Shown here piece by piece: positions 1-11,449 of a DNA stretch of 64,000 nucleotides; position 1 is the stretch's first letter, and every line of letters starts with the position of its first letter. Position numbers and translations under genes: made by a program. The notes under the pieces are model-generated. The model searched no databases and was not told the DNA's origin. It saw nothing but the letters and a program-made list of their open reading frames with translations. The DNA is from Fusarium oxysporum f. sp. lycopersici 4287 (lineage: Eukaryota > Ascomycota > Sordariomycetes > Hypocreales > Nectriaceae), in contig NC_030991.1 in the NCBI RefSeq assembly GCF_000149955.1, positions 1,928,914 to 1,992,913 on the forward strand, read 5' to 3'.

Positions 1-1
1 G

Positions 2-2776
2 AGAGCTGGAGCAAAGCTGCCTTCGTTCCTTTGGGTTGAGATCTGGCGCGCTGCCGTATACCTATACAATAGGACACCCAAGTATATCTACAATTGGAAG
101 ACGCCATATGAGCGTTTCTACACTTACTTTGCCTTTAGGGACGGCGTGGTTGTCACGGAGCGTAAGCCCGATCAAACACACCTACGCGTGTATGGCTGTA
201 AAGCCTTTGCGATGACGACCGATGCTTTGAAAAAGAAGAATCGGCGACAACGACTCAATCCCCGAGGGTGGATAGGATACCTGGTCGGGTATAACTCGAC
301 AAACATCTACAGGGTCTGGAATCCGTTGACCAACAAGGTCATCTCCACTAGAGACGTGATCTTCAACGAGAAGGAGACGTTCTCTGGGGATGTCCAACAC
401 CTCAAGGATGATTTAAAAGAACTAAACGAGGAAGAACTTATTCAGCATCTCACTGATGCAGAGGTCCCACAGGGATCTAGCATCAATCTGGATGCTTCTA
501 CCCAAGAAGAAGACGAGGAATTAAGCGCCTTGCCTGAAGGACTAGCGTTTGAGCGGGAGGCTGCAAGTTATCCACATAGAGGGTTTGAACGTGATCTCAC
601 GATTACGCAGGGTGAGACTGGCAGGACACTAGTCGTAGGAGATCGCAATCGAGAAGAGCCTGACGGGACTGATCACCCCTACACGACCGCTCGATTCACT
701 CCCTACCTGACCCCGGAGACTTGCCCTCTACGGCCTGCTGCCCTTCTGGTCGCTACTATCAGAGAACCTCCCGTGAGGAAGGAGGGGGAAAACCCCCCTC
801 AGTTACGAGCTGCCAAGATGGTGCATGTCCCACCTAGCGCTGGCACTTCCCCGGGACGAGACGGCGCAAATGGAGCCCCTCGAGTCATTTCAACTCCGAG
901 CAGTTACTGGGAGGCCGCATTTAATGCCGGTCGACTCGCATCTGTGAAAGGGACCTGGAATGGCAAGGTGGTGAGTAAGCGGAAGCTCGAGAAGCAGGCG
1001 AGCTCGGCCAGCTGCCACCCTGATAGCGGAGAACCTCAGTTTACGGGAAGTCGAGGGGAATCTACTAAGCTGATGGATTCTCCCAATCGCAAAACACAAT
1101 CTGCAAAGCTGACAGATTTAGGTGACGGCCAACGCCGAATACACCGGCGAGACATGCCAATATTGCCAAAAAGGCATAAAGACCTCAAGAACCATCCACT
1201 AGGTGACCTATTCCGCGAGGCAGAAAAGACTCATCTTGAAAGCCATAAAGAAATGCGCTCCTGGCGTGAGGTTCAGAGAGAAGAAGCCGCAGGCAAGGAA
1301 CTCCTGGACTGCATGTGGGTTTATGTATACAAGTTCGACAAGCACGGATGGTTCACCAAGTGCAAGGCCCGGCTCGTTGTACGAGGCGATCAACAGGCCA
1401 AGTCGACACACGAGGATACCTATGCATCCACACTTGCCGGCAGATCTTTCCGAACACTCATGGCTATAGCTGCTCGCTTTGATTTAGAACTTCTCCAGTA
1501 TGATGTCGTCAACGCCTTTGTCAATGCTGAACTGAAACAGGACGTCTATATGCGGATGCCCGGAGGCTACCGGAAGCCTGGCCTGATCCTCAAACTTCAG
1601 AAAGCACTATACGGCTTGCGCCAGTCACCATTACTTTGGCAAAAGGAACTAACCACCACCCTTACGAACATTGGGTTCAAGTCTGTACCTCACGAGCCAT
1701 GCTGTCTCTCGAAAGGAGGAATATTGATATTCTTCTATGTGGACGACCTCATTGTTGCCTACGAGAAGACCAATCAAAGATCGGTCGAATGGACGATAGG
1801 CAAGCTTCGAGAAAAGTACCAACTCTCTGGAGGAGATATGCTACAGTGGTTTCTTGGAATTGAGATTATTCGCGACCGAAACCAACGTCTGATTTGGCTG
1901 TCGCAATCGTCATTCGTGGATAAGATCACTAGTCATTTTAGGATTCAAGGGGGAAAGCCTTCCCTCACTCCAATGACCACGAAAGAACTTCTTCCGAACG
2001 AAGAGCGCGCATCAACAGCGTCAATACAGCAGTATCAACGCAAGACCGGATCAGTGCTCTACCTGGCAGTAATCACTCGACCCGATATTGCCTTTGCTGT
2101 TTCTCGACTTTGTCGATTCAACATGAACCCGAGCGATGATCACCATGAGGCCTTGGACCACCTATTCCGGTATCTGCAAAACACCAGGGCACTTGCACTA
2201 CAACTCGGCGGAACAGACACTTTTGATGTGTACAGTGACGCTTCCTTTGCCGACAACACAATCGATCGGAAGAGCTCGCAAGCCTACGTGATGAAGCTAT
2301 TTGGAGGGACTATTGGATGGCGCGCCAACAAGCAGGACACCGTGACTACCTCAACAACATTGCCGTGACCTGCCAAGACCACTCTCGACTTGAAGGAGTC
2401 CATGTTCATCTCCAGATTAATCACCGAGCTCGGCGTGACCCTTGACAACAGAAGCATCATCATTCAGTGCGATAACGCGCAGACCATTCGGCTTATTAAT
2501 TCCGACGTGGCGCTCCTGCAGACCAAACTTCGACACGTCGACATCCATAACCACTGGCTACGCCAGGAAGCACTCGCTAACCGGATCTCGGTCCGGCATA
2601 GTCCCACCACCGAGATGATTGCGGACGGCCTCACGAAGGCATTACCCGCTCAGCAGTTCCAGAAGTTCGTCATGCAGGTTGGCCTAGTGGATATTAACGA
2701 TAAGATTCAAGAGAGAAGGTTCAAGGAGCTCACTGCGGAGGACTTTGTCAGAGCAGAGGAACAGCTTGATGGATGA
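2..2776 (+). pseudogene. Ty1/copia polyprotein, 3' part (integrase end, RT, RNase H)
   Basis: This is the C-terminal part of a copia polyprotein, which normally copies element RNA to cDNA and integrates it. The frame is open from base 2 and enters mid-integrase with the typical stretch LPSFLWVEIW...YNRTP. A long low-complexity linker follows. The reverse transcriptase spans about 1250-1980, with the YVDDL active site near 1735-1747. RNase H starts near 2225 with YSDASFAD. A TGA at 2366-2368 stops the frame where the conserved TTSTTEAE segment is expected, and the same frame resumes to 2776 (AKESMF-like region through LVDIN). Residues around the stop also differ from the consensus, so more than one lesion is likely. 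The element is cut by the window edge, so its 5' LTR and gag are not visible. It is probably dead. Confidence 0.93.
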
Positions 2777-2854
2777 GCCGAATAAGGGATCGGAAGGATG
2801 GCCAACCTGACAATAGGAATACGGACTGCACAGACTGAGCCACGATGGCCAGTC

Positions 2855-2955
2855 TGGGGGGGTGTGTTGAACAGGTGCTGGGGTCTCACGTGCAAGCAGG
2901 GATACTTTAAGATTACAGCCGAAATGGTAAAACCTCCAAGGGGTAGATTTCAACA
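2855..2955 (+). repeat. Copia polypurine tract and candidate short 3' LTR
   Basis: A G-rich run (2855-2862) follows the polyprotein, as a plus-strand primer tract would. The sequence from 2865 begins TGTTGAA, and TTCAACA ends at 2955, giving a perfect 7-bp terminal inverted repeat of the TG...CA type. That would make an LTR of only 91 bp, which is short for a fungal copia element. The real LTR may extend further and be interrupted by the solo LTR at 3249. It cannot be settled without the 5' LTR, which lies outside the window. Confidence 0.4.
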
Positions 2956-3248
2956 GAACACAACATGAATACACCAATTCACATCAATGAACCGAATACA
3001 CGTAATGTTTGACAGATATTTGCTCAAATTTGTGGCGTGCTCTCGGTAATCAGTGGGCCAGATTTCGTCCTGGGGCCACGGGGTCGCCATGATGCCTGAG
3101 TCGCACTGGGCAATGCGACCGACACTGGGCTATCCAATTCACCTTTCGGAGCGGTGTTGCGGCGCTGTAAATAGCTGTTGTTTTCAAAAATTTCGTTCTC
3201 GCTGTTGTTGAAGTTTTTCCTTAAGTGATAAATCACTACATTACACTG

Positions 3249-3602
3249 TGTTACGACCCCAGCGGTTACGTCACGTGTACCCCACAAACGCTCCACCGTA
3301 ACCAACCAACCAGGCAAGGACCGACAAGTATAGGAACGACGGCGCTCCAGGACCGACAGCGACCTCGTGTCGCGTCGCTCATATACAACCATCACTAGTA
3401 TATAGAACACATTCATTAGCACTTTCATAGGACTTAGCTCACCAGCTATCAATAAAGCATCTTTACATCAATAAGCCTAAACCGCATTACTTGATCATTA
3501 AGAAACGTGACATTTCGCATCGCTCAGCATCACGCCCTACGTTATCTGCCAACATAAACCTAGTACGGACTAGTTTACCTGTTCGGGAACCCAACCGTCA
3601 CA
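3249..3602. repeat. Solo LTR with 5-bp target-site duplication
   Basis: The 354-bp block starts TGTTACGACC and ends CCGTCACA, an imperfect inverted pair of TG...CA type. The five bases just before it (3244-3248, CACTG) are repeated exactly just after it (3603-3607). It holds an AATAAA signal near 3451 and no coding potential. This is the footprint of an LTR retrotransposon reduced to one LTR by recombination. The internal region is absent, so the family (gypsy or copia) cannot be told. Confidence 0.85.
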
Positions 3603-3609
3603 CACTGCT

Positions 3610-4015
3610 GATATCTCTAAACAGTCTAATGCCTCCTTTTATTGTAACTGACTGGCTTTAATAGCCTTCTTAAGCTTCTTAACTTTAGTTGCTCTAATTG
3701 AAGCCCTTAATAAGTGTAGCAGTTTGACTTTTTTTCTCTTTAGATATATTTATATTATATAATATATAACAGTTTTTAGTTTGAAATAGGAAAATTAATC
3801 TATATTCAGTTTGTATTTGCAGATTGCATAAGGTGTTATACTGAGCAGTACTTAAAGTTATATCTCTTAATAGTTAATAGTGTGTATTAAGCTTATTAAG
3901 GTAAAGAAGTTATATTAATAGTTAATAAGATAAGTTCTATTTAGTGCTAAATGAATGTGTTTATATACTAAATGTAATTATATAGAGGTAATGTTATATA
4001 AAGTTATTATTAATC
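3610..4015. other. AT-rich tract without genes
   Basis: This stretch is strongly AT-rich with long TATA/TTAA runs and no open frame. It looks like old repeat DNA decayed by C-to-T mutation. No parent element could be recognised. Confidence 0.6.
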
Positions 4016-4019
4016 CTAA

Positions 4020-4260
4020 TGTCACAGCGTAAGACCAGACCAGGTTACCCTAGACCGATAGGCCAAGTGGATCTCAGTCACGTGGCGATACGTTATCGCA
4101 GAAGATCTTGACCGACCGCCAGATAGCTCCCGAACGTAGCTCCTCGAGCTACGTCTTGTCAATAGAGCCTGACCTGCCGGCAGTGCCTATCCGTAGCAAT
4201 AGAACCTATCCGCCTAAAGCGTTCCCTGTTCACCTGTATTCCCGAGCCTGACCCGTGACA
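4020..4260. repeat. LTR-like block without matching target duplication
   Basis: The 241-bp block begins TGTCACAGCG and ends CCCGTGACA, so its ends form a perfect 6-bp inverted repeat (TGTCAC/GTGACA) of the LTR type. The flanking five bases (CCTAA and ACTCG) do not match. It is therefore either an old solo LTR or one half of a recombinant. Confidence 0.5.
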
Positions 4261-4327
4261 ACTCGCTTATCATATACGTTATTTCATATATTAAGTATAA
4301 CTGTAAAGAAATAACGTACATGATAAG
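4261..4327. repeat. Inverted repeat resembling two pogo ends facing outwards
   Basis: CGCTTATCATATACGTTATT at about 4264-4283 is matched in inverse by AATAACGTACATGATAAG at 4310-4327. The same motif ATAACGTACATGATAAGC stands at the left end of the pogo-like element at 25343. The block may be remnants of two element ends. Crypton copy 1 joins exactly at its GATAAG. Confidence 0.45.
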
Positions 4328-4621
4328 CAGAACTTATCGTGGGGTCGTTTTGCGGAGTAATTTCGGGAAATCGTATGTGATTACACAACTACCATCTGAT
4401 AAGTGCCCGGCGCCGCGCACGCGAATATCTCGACGGTTAGGAGCCAAATCGATGCAATTCCAGGGCTGGAGGATTGCTACGCTCTGGCGGTCCGTTTGGT
4501 TCAAGAGCGACGCTGTATTGACGAGCGGGCGCTGAGATATTTGCGTGTGCAGCGGCTGGGGGGCCAGGCTTCGCTGCAAGGACTACGACATAGCAATGCG
4601 CTGATCCTGCTGCTCCTTAAT

Positions 4622-4622
<1 letters not shown>

Positions 4623-4656
<34 letters not shown>

Positions 4657-4677
4657 AAAAAAAAAAAAAAAAAAAAA
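4623..4677. repeat. Poly-T/poly-A low-complexity tract
   Basis: A run of 26 T is followed directly by A5-G-A23. Copy 2 of the same element has a short mixed T/C tract here, so this is a local expansion or a sequencing artefact. Confidence 0.8.
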
Positions 4678-4767
4678 GTTTAATAAAAAAATACGCCTTC
4701 TAGATAGATAGATAGATACGGACTAGTTACCGCTATAAATATATAAAGATCCTACCTGACGGCCAGC

Positions 4768-7296
4768 TTACCGTCGACGAGGGGCGGTCCGCCTCCTCCC
4801 TAGCCGAGCCCAGCGCCCCCGATGGCCCTGGCCCCGAGTCGGCCTTGGTCCCGGGCCTGGGTCATCGGGCACGGGGGTCCCTACCTGTACCCGTATCCGG
4901 CCCTGGCCCTGGCCCCGCTGGCGGCGCTGTTTGAGCTCGTCGACGAGCCGGTTCAAGCTCCGGCCAGCGCGTAAGAGCTCTAGCTCTGCAACTGCCTCCT
5001 CCTCGCTCTTGCCGGACGCCGTGCGGGCCCAAGAGCTCGTCCCAGATCACCTTCCGGCGACAGAACTGCACCCTGATCCCATTCCCCGGGCGCCAGCGGC
5101 TTCCTCACGTCTCTTCTAGCACCCGTACGGCCGGCTGACCTGCAATCCCTTCCTCCCATTCCTTCCAGACATCCCACACTGTAAAGACCTTGGCCAGGGC
5201 TGCAACGACGGGCATACCTGGTACTGGAGGCTCTGGAGCCGGAGCCGGAGCCGTATTGAAGTTCAAGGTAGGGGCTGTCGACGGCGCCGGCGCCGGCGCC
5301 AGCGACACTGCTGGCCCGGCTCCAAAGTGGCCGGTAAAGGTGACAGGGACCTTGCCTTGGAGGAGGGCATCGAGGCCGCCCTGAATTCCTTCTAGCCGGG
5401 CCTCTAGCCGGATGGCCAGCCGCTGGCTATTCTGTAAGACGGCTTCGCGTGTGCTCTCTAACACACCGCTAAGCTCTGGCAACGCGCGTTGTACGAGCAG
5501 GCTTAACGGTTCCGTAGCCCCTACCGCGTCAGAGCGAACGGCGACGGCGAACTCATCCCATTCGGGCCCGTTAAAAGGGGCGTAGGCGAAGAAGGGTAGC
5601 GACGGATAGCGAGGCTGCAATACAGCCAGGTCCTGTAACAGTACTATACGCAGGCGCCGCATAAGCTTAAGGAAGCCGTCGGCGGCTAGGTCGTCGTCGT
5701 CGAGGCCACCTTCTGCCCAGCATTGCCGGCGCGCGCGAGCCTCAAAGCGAGGCTCCCACTCCTCGATCCACGGCCAGAGCTGCTTTTGTAAGACGTACGG
5801 GGGCTCGTGGGCCGCACGCGCGAGGAAGTAGTCCCCGGGTGACGCCGAGAAGCCGGCGACAATACGCATGAACTGGCGCGGTAGATGCGTAAGATAGGCC
5901 TGGCAGAGCACGCTCTGGTTCCAGCGGCCGGCCTGCGAGATCTGGGCGAGTGACGTGCCGTGAGTCTCCGCGTCCTGGGCGCCTACCCTGCGCGGGAGGT
6001 GCGTCTTCTTTGACGCCATAAGGCCAGCAGCACCGAAGATACGCCAGGTCTCTTGTAGCTGCGTCGGGTACGAGAGCTCCTGCTCGCGGTCCCGTCCGAC
6101 AAGAACCTTGATCCGATACCAGTCCTGGCGGCGCCGGAAAGACGGGGACGGCTCGCCGGCGACGTGCCAGCGCCAGAAGAAGAGCTGTGCTAAGGCCCCT
6201 TGCGTACAGAACAAGGGGTCCTTATGCCGGAGGGCACCCATGAACTCTTTCTTTGCCGTCTTGTTTAGCTTACCGTCTTGCAAAAGGGTAACGAGGCAGC
6301 CACAGGGGGTCGGGCCTTCTGAAGACGGATAGTCGAGTAGAGACAGGTCTGCAAGCTCCATCTTACGGCGGTTTTCCCCCCGTAAGAGGTAGTAGTGGCC
6401 GAATAGGAGGTCAACTCGCGTACGGAGGTTTTGCGGCATGTATGCGGCCCCGCTGAGAAGGAGATCCTGGACCCGGAGCCATTCGTCGGGTGAATAGCCG
6501 GCCTGGATCCCGTCAGTCCCGCGGTCTTTAAAGGAGGCGCGGTCGTGCTTCCCCCGCTGCCGGCCGCGTTGCTCAAGGAAGCCTCGTACGGCGGCGCCCC
6601 GGGGATTTTCCGTGTTTGCGTTGCCGTGGGCTACCTGGAGCCGCCAGAGCTCGATAACGGCCGCGATATAGGCGTCGATAGTGCCCCTCGTAAGCAGAGA
6701 TCCTTCGGCAAGGTCTGCTGCAGCCGGCGCAAGGGCCGTGGGTGGCACGTAGCCCTCGCGGTCGTCTGCAAGCAGCTCGGCGGCCTCGGCCAGGGGGACC
6801 TCTAGGGCTTCGGCTAGGCTTTCGGCCTCTGCCAGGGCCGCGGCCTCGAGCTGCTCCTGTTCGAGCTGCCGCCGTAACTGTACAGCCTTTCCTTTGCCCT
6901 TGCCCTTACCCCGTGCCCGTGGTTTCTTTTGCGGCGGGGCAACGCGTCGTAAGAGGATATCCTCTTTGAGCCACGCTGCTAGCTTGTCTGGGGTTACGAG
7001 CTCGCCGTCGGGCCAGCTATAAAGTGAGCCGTCTGCCGCAGCCCGAGGCGTACGGCACCAGGCCTATAAGTTCTCGTCTGTTAGCCGCCCATGGGACTCT
7101 ACGTAAAAAAAAGAGACAAGGGCAAAGGGGAAAAGAGAGGGCGGCGGCCGGGGGAACGCGCCTTCCACTCCCGCTACTTCGCAGCATAACTCCGTGCCGT
7201 GTTCGCCGGCTGTTCGTCCTTCTTCGCCTGAAGGCCCGCCCTCCGGGCGGCACGGGCACGCTCGTCTGCGGCCGTGTACGAGTCGTCTGCGGCCAT
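4768..7296 (-). pseudogene. Crypton recombinase (Ndc10-like with GCR1_C-like end), copy 1
   Basis: A tyrosine-recombinase-family protein that would catalyse element excision and integration. Reading starts at ATG 7296 (MAADDSYT...). A TAG lies at 7176-7174 in the SYAAK*REWKA segment. A probable intron ends with TTATAG before AWCRTP. A long frame then runs to a TGA at 5105-5107, followed by GSRWRP in the same frame, as in GCR1_C domains. The core contains YYLLRGENRR near 6370-6400 and the ETHGTSLAQISQAGRWN...CQAYLTHLP block. It ends in an Ala/Pro-rich linker and a VWDVWKEWEEG motif. Both stops fit CAG-to-TAG and CGA-to-TGA changes. An extra G near 5030 shifts the frame relative to copy 2. Family assignment rests on motif memory. 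Confidence 0.8.
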
Positions 7297-7672
7297 CTCG
7301 GTCGATCAAGGCCTTTCTACGTGGTGTTTGTTTCCTGTCTGGGGCCTGATAAGTATACAATACAAGTCTATTACGCCCGGTAGGCCAACGCCTAATGGGC
7401 TCTGAAGCTAAAGGTACATACACTTCGCTAGTTATTGCCTTGCTCTCGCCAAGCCCATACAATTCTCACCTTGTTCCTTCCAGTCTAGTCATTGCTTTTC
7501 TTCTTAGTCCTCGTGATTGTTAGTAGTAGCAGGTCAACTTGAAGCCCAATTCCTCCAAGTGTTCAGTTTCCTATCTTCGGCGGCTGAAGCGGTGCCTGCT
7601 GTTGACTATTTGAGGGCGTCATAGGTTATCGGTTAGTGTTGATAAAATGTTACTAGGTTAGTAGTGTTCCCG

Positions 7673-10600
7673 TCATCTCCGTTCCAAGCGACCTGTAGCG
7701 ATCGCGAACCTGATCGTGGCCCGCACCGCGTCCATGTCTGGCTTCCATTCCTGACCGTCTGATGCTGCCTTACCTCCCAGATGAAAGGAGAGGTTGCCGC
7801 GTTTCTCATTTATACTCTGAAACATCTCTTTGCGTTGTGTCGTCCATTTAACGCATCGAAAGAGGAAATGCTCTACCGTTTCCTTTGCCCGCCTACATGG
7901 GCACTCATCCGTCGGTGCTGCCCAGATCTGATATAGATAGCCGTTCAGTCGCGCCATTCCGGTTCTAAGCTGCGCCAGCACGCTGGCTTCCTTCCATGAT
8001 AATTGGTCGTATAGCAGGCGGGTATGTTTACCGGGCAGAGCTGAGTCGACCTTCCTAGAATGCCTGCCAACTCCATCTGGTAGCTTCCTTTCCGTTCGTA
8101 GATCTGCCCTCGCTCGATTGAGAATTGTAGTCTTCGCTTTGGTCATTCCTCTCTGCGGCGTCATGTACGGCTCCGTTGCATGACGGGCCGACATCTTGGC
8201 TGTCTTTTGAATGTTGAGCTCACTATTAGAGGATAGCCAGATGATATTGACTCTGTTGCCGTTTCCTCGGAGCTTCTCTACAGCATCATATATCTCTCGG
8301 ATGTGCCCTTGGCCTGACTGCTGGCGTGGGTTACCTATAGCCTGGGCTGCAGATCTGTTACTCGTCAAGATCACAATAACTCGATACTTCATCTCTGGCA
8401 GACAGCCGAGGCCATGAGCAATCGCTGCTAGTTCGGCTGTGTAGGGGTTGTGTTCTTCCCTCGTACCCAGGGTGGCCGAAAAGGTTTCGCTGATCTTGCC
8501 GGTTCTTGTTACGGATATAGGGATTCTGGTAGTTCCTCCCATGCCGACCAGATCATTTCGCGCGGAGCTGCTTGTCGCTATCCTGACCGCCCATCCTGCT
8601 TTGGCTAACTCTTTGATCTTGTTTTCTTCTTCCTCTCCTTGACTATCCAGTATGGCTTGTAGGCGTGCCTCCCACGGAGCGAGGGTGAATGGCTGAATGA
8701 CTTCCATGGTATCCTTCGGTAACTCTCTGCATATATCCGCGATACGCCTGAGTGGAGATATGAAGCGTCTGAAGGCTTTGATTCCTCGTAGGAGATTCCG
8801 GATCGGGTTGGTCCGCGGCAGCGTGTGTATGTCTACCCATAGCTTGCTTGCTCGTCTCCAGAACCTTTCTTGGATGGGCGCTATGTGGGCTTCAGCTTCG
8901 GCCACTCCTGTCGCCACACTTGTAAAGGATCCTATGGTTGCTTGTGCTCCTATCCTTTGTACTCGATGGATCGCATACGCCGATGCTGTTTTGCACGCAT
9001 GCATCCAGACGTTGGAGGCATAGTCCACCACAGGGGCTACCATGGCTGTAAAAAGCTGCCTCGTTGTCGAGGGAGCCATTCCCTTCAGCCGTTTCAGTTC
9101 CATCGCAGCTCCTAAACCCTTCGTTGCTGCCCTTGCGATGTGTTGCTTGTAGTGAAGCCGTGAGTCCATGATGACCCCCAAGATCTTGACCTGATCCTTC
9201 GGAAAGACTCTCTCACCCTTAATAGTAAATGGTTCTGAGTCTACTCTGCCTGTGTACCTGGTGAAATGTATGATCGCCGTCTTTTCCGCCTCAAATGTCG
9301 CGCCGCTGCGTCTCTCCCAGTCGAGAGCTTTGTCAATTATTGCTTGTATTCCTCTCCGGTTGCTCTGGGCTGTCGGTCCCGATACCCACGCAGTGTAGTC
9401 ATCGACAAATGCAATAGCCCCACCATTCTTATCGATCTGAGTTTGCACTAGATCTGCATTGAAGAATAGAAACAGTATCGGCGATAGGGGCGAACCCTGC
9501 GGAAGTCCTGCTTGTGGTAGAGGTCGGCTTTCAGAACTTTGGCCATTAATTACAATGGTTGCAGTCCGCTCTGAACAAAAGGCATCGATCCAGCGCAAGA
9601 GACCCTCGGGGATCCCTCTCGCCTTCATCCGCTGCAGCAACCTCTCTTTGCACACACCATTGTATGCGCCTTTCACGTCGAAACTGACGAGGCTCACGAC
9701 ATGGCGTGAACGCCAAGCCGAGAAGATGTGCTCTTGTAGAAGTACGAGGGCTTGCTCCGCTGATCGTTGCTTCCGTGCACCGAAATGGTTGGTCGGGAGA
9801 AGTCCGTAAGTCTCTACCGCGTGGGAGATCCTCTCAGCAACTACCGACTCTAACACCTTACCCAGCGTAGCGAGAAGCGAGATTGGTCTCCACGCTTTCG
9901 CAATCGTGTAATCATCTTTACCTGGCTTCTTGAGTGGGATGATTCGAGCATGTCTCCACTGGTCTGGTATCACGCCTTCCTCCAGTGATGCCTGAAAGAT
10001 GGCGAGGACGTCGTGTTTCACTGACGGCCAGACTTGCTTCCAGACGATCGCTGGTAGTCCATCTTCTCCTGGTGCCTTCCATGATTTTGTCGCCCACAGT
10101 TGACGTTCCACTTCTTCCAAAGTCAGGTCGGGCATCGTTACTGGGGCTCTCTGTTGTCGCGGTCCTTCGTCTTCGATAGTGTCTGGCAATGGCGGGAAGA
10201 ACTTGGCTAGCAGTTCTTCGGCTTGCTCTTTATGGCTCGTTGTTGCTGTTCCGTCTGCTTTGACGAGCTGCGGTACTTTCCCAAAAGCTGCCTCATCCCC
10301 AGACTTCATGTACTTGGCTGCTTTCCAGATATTATCGTTATCCGCCAGAAACTCCTTCCAATGATTGTTCTTGCGTTGTCGGATGGCATCGTGATACTGC
10401 TTCGCCGCAGCCTTTGCCGTATTTTCCAGACCTTTAGCATCCTGCCCCGCACGCCTTACGGCTCGAGCTCGATTTCTCCAGTATGTGTATATATGCCGCA
10501 GCTGTGTGAGGTCATGGGTCCACCACCGCTTTGCGTATGGCGACGGTTTGGCTCTGGGTGTCAGTGCTCGGACTGCTTCTAGCACAGCCGACATCAACCT

Positions 10601-11449
10601 GTCCGTTTTCTGCTGCACCGTGCTTCCCACTGGCCTAACTCTCAGCGTCTCCACAATCCTACTATTGATCTCCTTCCAGGATGCATTCTTGAACAGAAGT
10701 CTTTCTTCCTGTTTCGGTACCGGGACTGAAATGTCGAACACCGTCTCTATCGTGCGATGGTCCGACCCGTGCTCCGTACCATGTATCGCGCATTTGATGT
10801 TTGTGTCCGCAAGCTCCTCGGACGCCAGAACCAAGTCAATGGTTGTTTCGTAGTCTCCGCTTTGCCATGTCTTTGTGCCCCGGCGAAGGAGGTTCCTAAG
10901 CATGAAATCGTTCATCAAGTCAATGATCGGATCCGCCTCGCCCTGTCTCTCCACTGATATATCGTCTCCGCCCCACATCTGGTCGTGGCGGTTAAAGTCG
11001 CCAGCAATGACCAGATCTACCGCTCTCCCCGATCTCTGTCTCACCTCTTTAATAGCTTTACGAAGCTTAGCGCATATGTCTTGTAGAGCTTGGCCGTCCC
11101 CCCCCGGCACGTAGATAGACGCCGTGAAGACCAGACGATCTGGCAGCCGAACAACCGCTGCCGTCACGTCTGGGGAGTCTATCGGCACCTGCTCGGCTTC
11201 CACCTCCTTGTTCACCCAAAGCATACTCCGAATCACCCATCTACCTTCCCTCTCTGTCGTAGGCACCATCTTGACCCATTTGTGGTGCCCCATCGGTATT
11301 GTTAATAGCCTACCCTGAATCCTCCGTGCTTGGGGTTCTTGGATGGCTAATACGGTTGCATCCTTAATGTCCTTGTCGTTCATTAAACTATCATGTACCG
11401 GTCCTTGCTTTCTGACATTCAGTTGAAACAATCGGAATATGCTATTCAT
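7673..11449 (-). CDS. LINE ORF2: endonuclease, reverse transcriptase, RNase H-like
   Basis: This enzyme performs target-primed reverse transcription of the element. The start is taken at ATG 11449 ([14 protein letters not shown]), which overlaps the ORF1 stop, although the frame is open further upstream. The first about 240 residues form an AP-endonuclease-like domain with [15 protein letters not shown] and GSDHR. The RT domain has [38 protein letters not shown] and the active site FVDDY. The C-terminal region has [12 protein letters not shown] and LTSNRSA. The usual RNase H aspartate in the latter motif is Ser and the GNEXAD motif is not kept, so RNase H activity is doubtful. A Cys/His segment, [17 protein letters not shown], lies near the end. 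No stops or frameshifts are present over about 1258 codons. Confidence 0.92.
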   Translation of the reverse strand: MNSIFRLFQLNVRKQGPVHDSLMNDKDIKDATVLAIQEPQARRIQGRLLTIPMGHHKWVKMVPTTEREGRWVIRSMLWVNKEVEAEQVPIDSPDVTAAVVRLPDRLVFTASIYVPGGDGQALQDICAKLRKAIKEVRQRSGRAVDLVIAGDFNRHDQMWGGDDISVERQGEADPIIDLMNDFMLRNLLRRGTKTWQSGDYETTIDLVLASEELADTNIKCAIHGTEHGSDHRTIETVFDISVPVPKQEERLLFKNASWKEINSRIVETLRVRPVGSTVQQKTDRLMSAVLEAVRALTPRAKPSPYAKRWWTHDLTQLRHIYTYWRNRARAVRRAGQDAKGLENTAKAAAKQYHDAIRQRKNNHWKEFLADNDNIWKAAKYMKSGDEAAFGKVPQLVKADGTATTSHKEQAEELLAKFFPPLPDTIEDEGPRQQRAPVTMPDLTLEEVERQLWATKSWKAPGEDGLPAIVWKQVWPSVKHDVLAIFQASLEEGVIPDQWRHARIIPLKKPGKDDYTIAKAWRPISLLATLGKVLESVVAERISHAVETYGLLPTNHFGARKQRSAEQALVLLQEHIFSAWRSRHVVSLVSFDVKGAYNGVCKERLLQRMKARGIPEGLLRWIDAFCSERTATIVINGQSSESRPLPQAGLPQGSPLSPILFLFFNADLVQTQIDKNGGAIAFVDDYTAWVSGPTAQSNRRGIQAIIDKALDWERRSGATFEAEKTAIIHFTRYTGRVDSEPFTIKGERVFPKDQVKILGVIMDSRLHYKQHIARAATKGLGAAMELKRLKGMAPSTTRQLFTAMVAPVVDYASNVWMHACKTASAYAIHRVQRIGAQATIGSFTSVATGVAEAEAHIAPIQERFWRRASKLWVDIHTLPRTNPIRNLLRGIKAFRRFISPLRRIADICRELPKDTMEVIQPFTLAPWEARLQAILDSQGEEEENKIKELAKAGWAVRIATSSSARNDLVGMGGTTRIPISVTRTGKISETFSATLGTREEHNPYTAELAAIAHGLGCLPEMKYRVIVILTSNRSAAQAIGNPRQQSGQGHIREIYDAVEKLRGNGNRVNIIWLSSNSELNIQKTAKMSARHATEPYMTPQRGMTKAKTTILNRARADLRTERKLPDGVGRHSRKVDSALPGKHTRLLYDQLSWKEASVLAQLRTGMARLNGYLYQIWAAPTDECPCRRAKETVEHFLFRCVKWTTQRKEMFQSINEKRGNLSFHLGGKAASDGQEWKPDMDAVRATIRFAIATGRLERR

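Larger units (their letters stand above)
4322..7353 (-). mobile_element. Crypton-type element, copy 1
   Basis: The unit is about 3.0 kb and nearly identical to copy 2 in opposite orientation. Comparing the copies places both boundaries at the hexamer CTTATC (seen as GATAAG on the plus strand at 4322-4327 and 7348-7353). Homology stops beyond these points. There are no terminal inverted repeats, and a short direct repeat lies at the two ends, as expected for Cryptons, which integrate by site-specific recombination. It encodes a Crypton-family recombinase with premature stops. A T26/A23 tract at 4623-4677 is much longer than in copy 2. Confidence 0.82.

Noticed and set aside
2366..2368. Copia TGA as a simple CGA-to-TGA mutation
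   Set aside because: Surrounding residues also depart from the conserved motif, so a single transition does not explain it.
4020..4260. Confident solo LTR call
   Set aside because: The ends fit but flanking bases do not match, so it is kept only as a candidate.
4768..7296. Starship captain (DUF3435) recombinase
   Set aside because: The motif order, the Ala/Pro linker and the VWDVWKEWEEG end fit Crypton/GCR1_C-type proteins. There is no large cargo element with the matching target pattern.
7024..7383. Open frames opposite the Crypton gene that could be read as plus-strand genes (and their mirror at 27501-27905)
   Set aside because: They are antisense shadows in GC-rich sequence and appear in both copies only because the copies are identical.
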